Origin: Anaerococcus sp.
GTDB taxonomy: Bacteria > Bacillota > Clostridia > Tissierellales > Peptoniphilaceae
Assembly (NCBI GenBank): GCA_030825745.1
Contig: JAPJPH010000012.1
Location: 1-13,848, forward strand
Reading direction: 5' to 3'
DNA: 13,848 nucleotides
Shown: piece by piece, positions 8,196-13,234 of the stretch
Layout of the letters: every line of letters starts with the position of its first letter
How positions within the stretch are numbered: the stretch's first letter is position 1
Position numbers and translations under genes: made by a program
The notes under the pieces: model-generated
Told to the model about the DNA's origin: nothing
What the model saw: only the letters and a program-made list of their open reading frames with translations
Databases searched by the model: none

Positions 8196-8226
8196 ACATT
8201 TAATGTCTAAAAAAGACTCTAAATGT
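8196..8226 (+). promoter_or_regulatory. 5'-terminal mRNA hairpin
   Basis: Outer stem ACATTTA (8196-8202) / TAAATGT (8220-8226), a 2x2 internal loop, then an inner stem GTCT (8205-8208) / AGAC (8214-8217) closed by AAAAA. It starts at the predicted transcript end and stops three bases before the AAAGGAGG Shine-Dalgarno (8230-8237). It has no U-tract, so it is not a terminator. A 5' stem of this kind can protect mRNA from decay or affect ribosome access. Confidence 0.55.
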
Positions 8227-8242
8227 CTGAAAGGAGGTATAA

Positions 8243-8716
8243 ATGCAACATTTTATAATTGCTATTATGCCTGAACTAGTTAAAGGGTATGGGATATCAT
8301 CAATTATGTATACAGAAGAAAAAATAATAAAAGATAAAAGAAGCCCAGAACTAATCCTAAAAAACCTCTATGAAAAGAAGGGGAAAAGTAAGAAAATAGT
8401 AGACAAACACATAAAAAAGAAAAGTCAAATAAAAAGAAACCTACCCTACGTAATAGACCAAAACCACGTATTTTTCCCCTGCAAAATAAGAAATACCCAG
8501 ATAAAAGATAATAATAGGGCCTTTGTAAATGTAAGATATGTCAAAGAAATAGCAAATAACTCTATAATTCTAATAACAGAAGAACAAATAGCAACCATAA
8601 ACACAGAAAAAACCCTGATCCAAAACAAAAACCTAGCCTGCCTCATGCTCTATGAACAAATGATAGAGTATTTAGAAGGGGCTGTTGTATCTAGTAAAGT
8701 CATTAACAGAATATAG
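8243..8716 (+). CDS. Small basic protein with ComK-like core, putative regulator
   Basis: A 157-residue lysine-rich protein without signal peptide or membrane segment. The core (residues 67-103), LPYVIDQNHVFFPCKIRN followed by a gap and AFVNVRYVKEI, resembles the central part of ComK, the competence transcription factor (pattern P-hydrophobic-D-x-x-N/Q-x-x-FFP, then W/F-x-x-x-x-V-K). It is shorter than Bacillus ComK (about 190 residues), lacking about 35 residues in total. The N-terminal third is very basic (KKGKSKKIVDKHIKKK, about 45-60). AAAGGAGG (8230-8237) fixes the start. It stands alone, with its own promoter, between two catabolic operons. The resemblance is from memory and weak at residue level; the safe call is a hypothetical protein, possibly DNA-binding. 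No competence genes are in the window. No terminator is visible after it. Confidence 0.45.
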   Translation: MQHFIIAIMPELVKGYGISSIMYTEEKIIKDKRSPELILKNLYEKKGKSKKIVDKHIKKKSQIKRNLPYVIDQNHVFFPCKIRNTQIKDNNRAFVNVRYVKEIANNSIILITEEQIATINTEKTLIQNKNLACLMLYEQMIEYLEGAVVSSKVINRI

Positions 8717-8782
8717 CTGAATATATAAGAATATTAAATACATTCAACAAAATAACGATATACAAATGTTTTCCGAACTTCC

Positions 8783-8811
8783 TTGACATAAAAATTTATA
8801 TGAGGTAAACT
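8783..8811 (+). promoter_or_regulatory. Promoter of the tna operon
   Basis: A perfect -35 box TTGACA (8783-8788), a 17-base spacer and a -10 candidate TAAACT (8806-8811, four of six matches). Transcription would start about 8818, giving a leader of roughly 208 nt before the tnaA ATG. The leader carries the three RNA repeat units. Confidence 0.68.
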
Positions 8812-8839
8812 ATTTCATAGATAGTTCTAGAATATCACC

Positions 8840-8887
8840 GAGTGCTGACCGCTCATCAAAAACTTTTATTTTCGATAACCAGGATTC
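8840..8887 (+). repeat. Leader RNA unit 1
   Basis: Basal stem GAGTGC (8840-8845) / GGATTC (8882-8887), five of six positions pairing including one G-U, with one G-G mismatch. Loop strands GACCGCTC (8847-8854) and AACCA (8877-8881). Upper stem ATC-A-AAAA (8855-8862) / TTTT-C-GAT (8869-8876) with a CTTTTA loop and one A-C mismatch. Confidence 0.55.
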
Positions 8888-8891
8888 ATAA

Positions 8892-8935
8892 AGAATCGTC
8901 TGCTAGTCTTCTAAAATATTGATAACCGGGGTTCT
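8892..8935 (+). repeat. Leader RNA unit 2
   Basis: Basal stem AGAATC (8892-8897) / GGTTCT (8930-8935), six of six positions pairing with one G-U. Loop strands GTCTGCTA (8898-8905) and AACCGG (8924-8929). The upper stem is short: GTC (8906-8908) / GAT (8921-8923) around a 12-base AT-rich loop, the weakest hairpin of the three. Confidence 0.55.
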
Positions 8936-8941
8936 CAATTT

Positions 8942-8985
8942 GGATGCTGTCCGCTAGTTAAATTCGTTTAATGACCGGGGTTTCT
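8942..8985 (+). repeat. Leader RNA unit 3
   Basis: Upper stem GTTAAA (8957-8962) / TTTAAT (8967-8972) closed by a UUCG loop, six pairs with one G-U. Loop strands GTCCGCTA (8949-8956) and GACCGG (8973-8978). The basal stem GGATGC (8942-8947) / GGTTTCT (8979-8985) is imperfect, with two G-U pairs and a U-U mismatch. Confidence 0.55.
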
Positions 8986-9025
8986 ATATTAACTTTAACT
9001 TATATTGATTTATGGAGGTTATACT

Positions 9026-10669
9026 ATGGAAAAGTACCAATTGGATGTACCTACACCACATTCTTATACCTATGTTACTAAAAACGTAGCTAATGTCACT
9101 GTTGAACAAAGAGAAAGAGCACTAAAAGCTACTCATTATAATGAATTCGCTTTCCCTGCAGGAATGCTAACTATTGACATGCTTTCTGATTCAGGAACTA
9201 CTGCCATGACAGATGTTCAATGGTCAGCAATGTTCTTAGGAGATGAATCTTACGGAAGAAATAAGGGATATTACGTATTGCTAGATACTTTCAGAGATGT
9301 ATTTGAAAGAGGAAACGATCAAAAGAAAATTATCGATTTAATAAGAACTGATTGCAACGATGTTGAAAAATTAATGAATGAAGTATATTTATGTGAATAT
9401 GAAGGCGGTCTATTTAATGGTGGATCTGCTCAAATGGAAAGACCAAATACATTTATTATTCAACAAGGACGTGCTGCTGAATCAGTTTTATTTGAACTTG
9501 TTAGAAATATTTTAAATCAAAGAAATCCTGGAAAAACATATACTATACCTTCTAACGGACATTTTGATACAACAGAAGGTAATATCAAACAAATGGGTTC
9601 AATTCCAAGAAACTTATACAATAAAGAGTTACTTTGGGAAGTTCCTGAAAATGGACATTACGAAAAAAATCCTTTCAAAGGAAATATGGATACAGAAAAA
9701 CTAGAAGAGTTAATTACAAAACTAGGACCAGAAAATGTACCATTAATTTATACAACAATAACAAATAATACAGTTTGTGGACAACCAGTATCTATGGCAA
9801 ACTTAAGAGAATGTTCAAGAATTGCCCATAAATACGATATTCCTTATATGTTTGATGCAGCTAGATGGGCAGAAAATGCTTACTTCATAAAAGTTAATGA
9901 AGAAGGATACGCAGATAAATCTATAAATGAAATAGCTAAAGAAATGTTCTCATATTGTGACGGATTTACAGCATCTCTTAAAAAAGATGGTCACGCAAAC
10001 ATGGGTGGAGTTTTAGCATTTAGAGATAAAGGTTTATTCTGGCAAAAATTCTCAGATTTTAATGAAGACGGATCAGTTAAAACAGACGTAGGTATCCTAC
10101 TTAAAGTTAAACAAATTTCATGCTATGGTAATGATTCATACGGTGGAATGAGTGGTAGAGATATTATGGCTCTTGCTGCAGGACTTTATGAAGCTTCTAA
10201 ATTTGAATATCTAGAAGAACGTGTTAAACAATGTGAATACCTTGCACAAGGATTTTATAAAGCTGGAGTTAAGGGCGTTGTACTACCAGCAGGTGGACAT
10301 GGTGTTTATATAAACATGGACGAATTCTTTGATAATAAGAGAGCACCTGAAACATTTGCAGGTCAAGGATTTTCTGTTGAGTTGATTAGACGTTATGGAA
10401 TAAGAACAGCAGAGCTTGGAAACTATTCTATGGAATATGATCTAAAAACACCAGAGCAACAAAAAGAAGTAGCAAATGTTGTAAGATTTGCTGTAAATAG
10501 AAGTCAATTAAGTAAAGAACATATGGATTATGTAATTGCTGCAGTTAAAGCCTTATACGAGGATAGGGCTACTATACCAAATATTAGAATTACAAAGGGA
10601 CATAATTTACCAATGCGTCATTTCCACGCATTTTTAGAGACTTATGAACCTACTGAAGAAGAAAAATAG
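9026..10669 (+). CDS. tnaA: Tryptophanase-type beta-eliminating lyase (long form)
   Basis: A 547-residue cytoplasmic PLP enzyme of the tryptophanase / tyrosine phenol-lyase family. Tryptophanase converts L-tryptophan to indole, pyruvate and ammonia. Seen: LSDSGTTAMTD (53-63), GDESYG, QQGRAAE (146-152) at the phosphate site, FDAARWAENAYF (276-287) with PLP-ring Asp277, Schiff-base lysine Lys320 in SLKKDG, SYGGMSGRD, and VRFAVNR near the C terminus. Specificity markers favour tryptophanase: Asp181 in HFDTT aligns with E. coli TnaA Asp137 (threonine in tyrosine phenol-lyase), His532 in MRHFHAF aligns with His463 (phenylalanine in tyrosine phenol-lyase), and the TPL-specific arginine is replaced by Leu464 (AELG). 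It is about 75-90 residues longer than E. coli TnaA or TPL, mostly from an insertion of about 40 residues near 97-140. Start chosen at ATG 9026 behind GGAGG (9014-9018); a TTG at 9005 precedes that site. Confidence 0.88.
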   Translation: MEKYQLDVPTPHSYTYVTKNVANVTVEQRERALKATHYNEFAFPAGMLTIDMLSDSGTTAMTDVQWSAMFLGDESYGRNKGYYVLLDTFRDVFERGNDQKKIIDLIRTDCNDVEKLMNEVYLCEYEGGLFNGGSAQMERPNTFIIQQGRAAESVLFELVRNILNQRNPGKTYTIPSNGHFDTTEGNIKQMGSIPRNLYNKELLWEVPENGHYEKNPFKGNMDTEKLEELITKLGPENVPLIYTTITNNTVCGQPVSMANLRECSRIAHKYDIPYMFDAARWAENAYFIKVNEEGYADKSINEIAKEMFSYCDGFTASLKKDGHANMGGVLAFRDKGLFWQKFSDFNEDGSVKTDVGILLKVKQISCYGNDSYGGMSGRDIMALAAGLYEASKFEYLEERVKQCEYLAQGFYKAGVKGVVLPAGGHGVYINMDEFFDNKRAPETFAGQGFSVELIRRYGIRTAELGNYSMEYDLKTPEQQKEVANVVRFAVNRSQLSKEHMDYVIAAVKALYEDRATIPNIRITKGHNLPMRHFHAFLETYEPTEEEK

Positions 10670-10674
10670 AATTA

Positions 10675-10704
10675 TCAACAGAATCTTTTTATAGATTCTG
10701 TTGA
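10675..10704 (+). terminator. Intercistronic hairpin between tnaA and the transporter (attenuator or processing stem)
   Basis: Perfect 11-bp stem TCAACAGAATC (10675-10685) / GATTCTGTTGA (10694-10704) with loop TTTTTATA. It lies six bases after the tnaA stop and is followed by CCTTCTAACTTT, a poor U-tract. It probably lowers read-through or stabilises the tnaA message, giving more enzyme than transporter, rather than ending transcription. Confidence 0.6.
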
Positions 10705-10727
10705 CCTTCTAACTTTAGAGGTTTACT

Positions 10728-12068
10728 ATGGAAAATAAAATACAAAATAGAGATGGCTTTCAAAGCAAGTGGGGATTTATCCTTGCTTGTATAGGATCAG
10801 CTGTAGGAATGGGAAATATTTGGAGATTTCCTATACTTGTTTCCCAATATGGTGGAATGACTTTCTTAATACCTTATTTTATTTTTGTAGCTTTGATTGG
10901 ATCAACTGGTGTTGTAACTGAGATGGCCTTGGGAAGGTCATCAGGTAGTGGCCCAATTGGTGCATTTGGAAAGGCAACTAAATTTAGATTTGGAAATGAA
11001 AAGATAGGAAAAGCTATAGGTTTAATACCAGTTGTCGGATCATTAGCTATGGCTATTGGATACACTTGTGTCATGGCTTGGGTATTTAAATACACTTTTA
11101 TGGCATTTACTGGTGATTTAACTCATTTAGGACAGAACATTGATACAATAAACGAAGCTTTCAGCAACACCGCTAGAGCTGGTGGTGCAAATATGTGGAT
11201 TATTGTAGCGATTATAGCAAGTTTTGCAATTATGACAATGGGAATTTCAAATGGTATTGAAAAGGTTAACAAAGTCATGATGCCTGTATTATTCATTTTA
11301 TTTTTTGGTTTAGCTATATATATTTATACCTTGCCAGGATCTTCAAAAGGTTATGAGTATATTTTTAATATTGATTTAAATGGATTGGCTGACTCAAAAG
11401 TATGGATATATGCATTTGGACAAGCTTTCTTTTCCTTATCAGTCGCTGGATCAGGTACTGTTATATACGGTTCTTATTTAAGTAAAAAAGAGAGTATTCC
11501 ATCATCTGCAAAAAACGTTACCATATTTTGCACTATTTCCGCGCTAATGGCTGCTTTCGTTATAATCCCAGCAATGGCATCTGCAAATGCGCCATTAGAT
11601 ACAGGCGGCCCAGGATTGATGTTTATACACATAGTACATGTATTAAACGGAATGGCAGCAGGAAGGATTGTTAGTATTGTATTTTTTGTCAGCGTATTAT
11701 TTGCTGGTATTAGTTCAATTATAAATTTATATGAAACATCTGTTGCTTGTCTTCAAGAAGTATTTAACTTCAAAAGAAGTTTAGCAACTGCTTTAATTCA
11801 TGGTATAGGTTGTATAGTTGCCATTGCTATTCAAGCAATAGTATCTCAGTGGATGGACTTTTTATCTATATATGTATGTCCTCTCGGAGCAGTACTGGCT
11901 GCTGTAATGTTTTTATGGTTATACAATAAAGATCATGTATTTAAGGCAGTTAATGAGGGTGCTGATAAGCCAATTAAATCATGGTACTATCCTCTATCAA
12001 AATATATTTATGTAATAGCGTCCATAATAGTATTAATAGTAGGAGCTGTTATGGGAGGAATCGGTTGA
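10728..12068 (+). CDS. tnaT: Sodium-dependent NSS-family amino acid transporter, probable tryptophan importer
   Basis: A 446-residue neurotransmitter:sodium symporter family protein. TM1 holds the family signature GSAVGMGNIWRFP (about 23-35) that forms part of the sodium and substrate sites; TM6 is recognisable in FGQAFFSLSVAGSGTVIYGSYL, its unwound segment near SVAGSG; ISNGIEKVNKVMMP marks the TM4-TM5 region. The protein ends after TM11, as in the shorter bacterial members with 11 membrane segments (Tyt1 type), rather than 12. It lies 58 bases after tnaA, across a hairpin, with its own AGAGG (10717-10721). NSS transporters next to tryptophanase are known to carry tryptophan (TnaT of Symbiobacterium), so tryptophan is the likely substrate, with tyrosine or indole-like compounds as alternatives. 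The symbol rests on that context. Confidence 0.82.
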   Translation: MENKIQNRDGFQSKWGFILACIGSAVGMGNIWRFPILVSQYGGMTFLIPYFIFVALIGSTGVVTEMALGRSSGSGPIGAFGKATKFRFGNEKIGKAIGLIPVVGSLAMAIGYTCVMAWVFKYTFMAFTGDLTHLGQNIDTINEAFSNTARAGGANMWIIVAIIASFAIMTMGISNGIEKVNKVMMPVLFILFFGLAIYIYTLPGSSKGYEYIFNIDLNGLADSKVWIYAFGQAFFSLSVAGSGTVIYGSYLSKKESIPSSAKNVTIFCTISALMAAFVIIPAMASANAPLDTGGPGLMFIHIVHVLNGMAAGRIVSIVFFVSVLFAGISSIINLYETSVACLQEVFNFKRSLATALIHGIGCIVAIAIQAIVSQWMDFLSIYVCPLGAVLAAVMFLWLYNKDHVFKAVNEGADKPIKSWYYPLSKYIYVIASIIVLIVGAVMGGIG

Positions 12069-12085
12069 TTTAAAAGGAGACGACA

Positions 12086-12937
12086 ATGGAATTTGATAAA
12101 ATAAACGAGAGATATGAAAAACGCGTAATAATGGACGTAATGAACGTTGAACAAGCAAAAATAGCTGAAGCGGCAGGAGCAAGTGCTGTTATGGCACTAG
12201 AGAGAGTGCCTGCTGATATAAGAGCTGCTGGTGGTGTATCAAGGATGAGTGATCCTAAAATGATAGAAGAAATCATGAAGGCAGTTAGTATACCGGTAAT
12301 GGCAAAGTGTAGAATTGGTCATTTTGTTGAAGCTCAAATATTAGAATCTTTGGGAATTGATTATATAGATGAATCAGAAGTTTTAACAGTAGCTGATGAG
12401 TTTAATCATATTGATAAAAAGAAATTTAAGACTCCTTTTGTATGTGGCGCAAGAAATATTTCTGAAGCACTTAGAAGAATATCTGAAGGGGCTGCGATGA
12501 TTAGAACAAAAGGTGAAGCAGGAACTGGAAATGTTATTCAAGCTGTTAGACACCTAAGAGAAATTAATAGAGAAATACAAAGAATATCAGTGTTAAATGA
12601 CGATGAGTTATTCACATATGCTAAAGAGTTAGCAGTAGATATTAATTTACTAAAATATGTAAGAGATAATAAAAAATTACCAGTAGCCAACTTATCAGCT
12701 GGAGGAGTAGCAACGCCTGCTGATGCTGCACTAATGATGCAATTAGGTGCGTATGGTGTATTTGTTGGAAGCGGAATATTTAAGTCAGGAAACCCTGAAA
12801 AAAGAGCAAAAGCTATAGTTAAAGCAGTAGAAAATTATGACAATCCAGACATTATCTTAGAAGTATCAAAAGACCTAGGAGAAGCTATGGTTGGGATCAA
12901 TGAAAATGAAATAAAAGAAATTTTCGAGATGAGATAA
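12086..12937 (+). CDS. pdxS: Pyridoxal 5'-phosphate synthase lyase subunit PdxS
   Basis: A 283-residue (beta/alpha)8-barrel enzyme that builds PLP from ribose 5-phosphate, glyceraldehyde 3-phosphate and ammonia, as a dodecamer. Seen: [15 protein letters not shown] with the conserved Asp17, [14 protein letters not shown] (38-50), the first catalytic lysine Lys74 in [10 protein letters not shown], the second lysine Lys142 in [12 protein letters not shown], and [17 protein letters not shown]. All catalytic positions are present. It is about ten residues shorter than usual, through a reduced N terminus that in PdxS contacts the glutaminase PdxT. No pdxT follows: a terminator comes next. It is the third gene of the tna operon (17-base gap, AAAGGAG at 12073-12079), so it would supply the cofactor of tryptophanase. 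PdxT may be encoded elsewhere. Confidence 0.95.
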   Translation: MEFDKINERYEKRVIMDVMNVEQAKIAEAAGASAVMALERVPADIRAAGGVSRMSDPKMIEEIMKAVSIPVMAKCRIGHFVEAQILESLGIDYIDESEVLTVADEFNHIDKKKFKTPFVCGARNISEALRRISEGAAMIRTKGEAGTGNVIQAVRHLREINREIQRISVLNDDELFTYAKELAVDINLLKYVRDNKKLPVANLSAGGVATPADAALMMQLGAYGVFVGSGIFKSGNPEKRAKAIVKAVENYDNPDIILEVSKDLGEAMVGINENEIKEIFEMR

Positions 12938-12974
12938 ATCTATTAAAATAATAGGTGTATCAAGATACTTGACT

Positions 12975-13013
12975 ATAACAAAACTCCCGACATTGATTTG
13001 GGAGTTTTGTTAT
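12975..13013 (+). terminator. rho-independent terminator of the tna operon
   Basis: Perfect 14-bp stem ATAACAAAACTCCC (12975-12988) / GGGAGTTTTGTTAT (13000-13013) with an 11-base loop; the 3' arm itself contains the T-run. It closes tnaA-tnaT-pdxS about 40 bases after the pdxS stop. Confidence 0.9.
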
Positions 13014-13083
13014 TATAATTATATAATTTCACAAATATATACAAACAAATCTAACCCATAGTAACAAAATATTGTACATAATC

Positions 13084-13107
13084 TTAGTATATAATAAACT
13101 ATACTAA
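13084..13107. repeat. Short inverted repeat in the intergenic gap
   Basis: TTAGTATA (13084-13091) and TATACTAA (13100-13107), an 8-bp palindrome with an 8-base spacer. The rest of the gap from 13014 to 13194 is AT-rich, and I see no gene or clear promoter in it. The same octamer TTAGTATA recurs at 13840-13847, at the 5' edge of the broken gene on the other strand. AT-rich chance is a fair explanation. Confidence 0.3.
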
Positions 13108-13194
13108 AAATTATAAATCTTATATTTCAATAAGATAGATTACTGATAAAAAGTTCAATGCTCTTAGTTTGCAGGTATTTATATAATTTTATAA

Positions 13195-13234
13195 CATAAA
13201 AAATAAAGCTTTGTTTAAAGCTTCATTTTTTATG
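13195..13234. terminator. Terminator hairpin at the end of the - strand OB-fold gene
   Basis: CATAAAAAATAAAGCTTT (13195-13212) pairs with AAAGCTTCATTTTTTATG (13217-13234) over 18 positions with a single mismatch and a GTTT loop. Its A/T-rich arms serve as the U-tract for either strand. It overlaps the stop codon (13223-13225) of the - strand gene. Confidence 0.75.

Larger units (their letters stand above)
8836..8986 (+). promoter_or_regulatory. Candidate structured RNA leader: three tandem stem-loop units before tnaA
   Basis: Three degenerate copies of one unit follow each other in the untranslated leader. Each has a roughly 6-bp basal stem, a 5' loop strand of consensus G[AT]C[CT]GCT[AC], an upper hairpin, and a 3' loop strand of consensus [AG]ACC[AG]G. 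The G that opens the 5' strand falls at 8847, 8898 and 8949, an exact 51-base spacing. Loop strands are conserved while hairpin stems differ in sequence, the pattern expected of RNA whose internal loop matters. After the third unit there is no U-tract; about 28 bases separate it from the Shine-Dalgarno GGAGG (9014-9018), so control would be translational rather than by termination. I do not recognise it as a named riboswitch; it could also be a protein-binding array. Confidence 0.6.

Noticed and set aside
8840..8985. Three near-regular repeats as a CRISPR remnant
   Set aside because: The units are degenerate with pairing arms and conserved loop strands, not identical repeats with unique spacers, and no cas gene is present.
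8818..9025. T-box (tRNA-sensing) leader
   Set aside because: No T-box consensus (GGGTGGNACCGCG type), no long specifier stem and no terminator helix. T-boxes usually precede biosynthetic, uptake or synthetase genes rather than a degradative lyase.
9005..9025. Upstream TTG start for tnaA adding seven residues
   Set aside because: The GGAGG Shine-Dalgarno at 9014-9018 lies inside that extension and is ideally placed for the ATG at 9026.
8971..9083. Short reading frame from ATG 8971 with one Trp codon, overlapping the tnaA start, as a TnaC-like leader peptide
   Set aside because: It has no Shine-Dalgarno, its ATG arises only in unit 3 (units 1 and 2 have ATA at the same place), and it runs into tnaA out of frame. 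No Trp-containing leader peptide with a ribosome site is visible elsewhere in the leader.
9026..10669. Tyrosine phenol-lyase
   Set aside because: Residues aligned with TPL specificity positions are tryptophanase-like (Asp181, His532, Leu464). The GRD after SYGG is TPL-like, so a residual doubt remains.
13014..13194. A small RNA gene in the gap after the tna terminator
   Set aside because: A TATAAT at 13090-13095 exists but no -35 box is at a workable distance, and the only structured element downstream is explained as the terminator of the opposite-strand gene.
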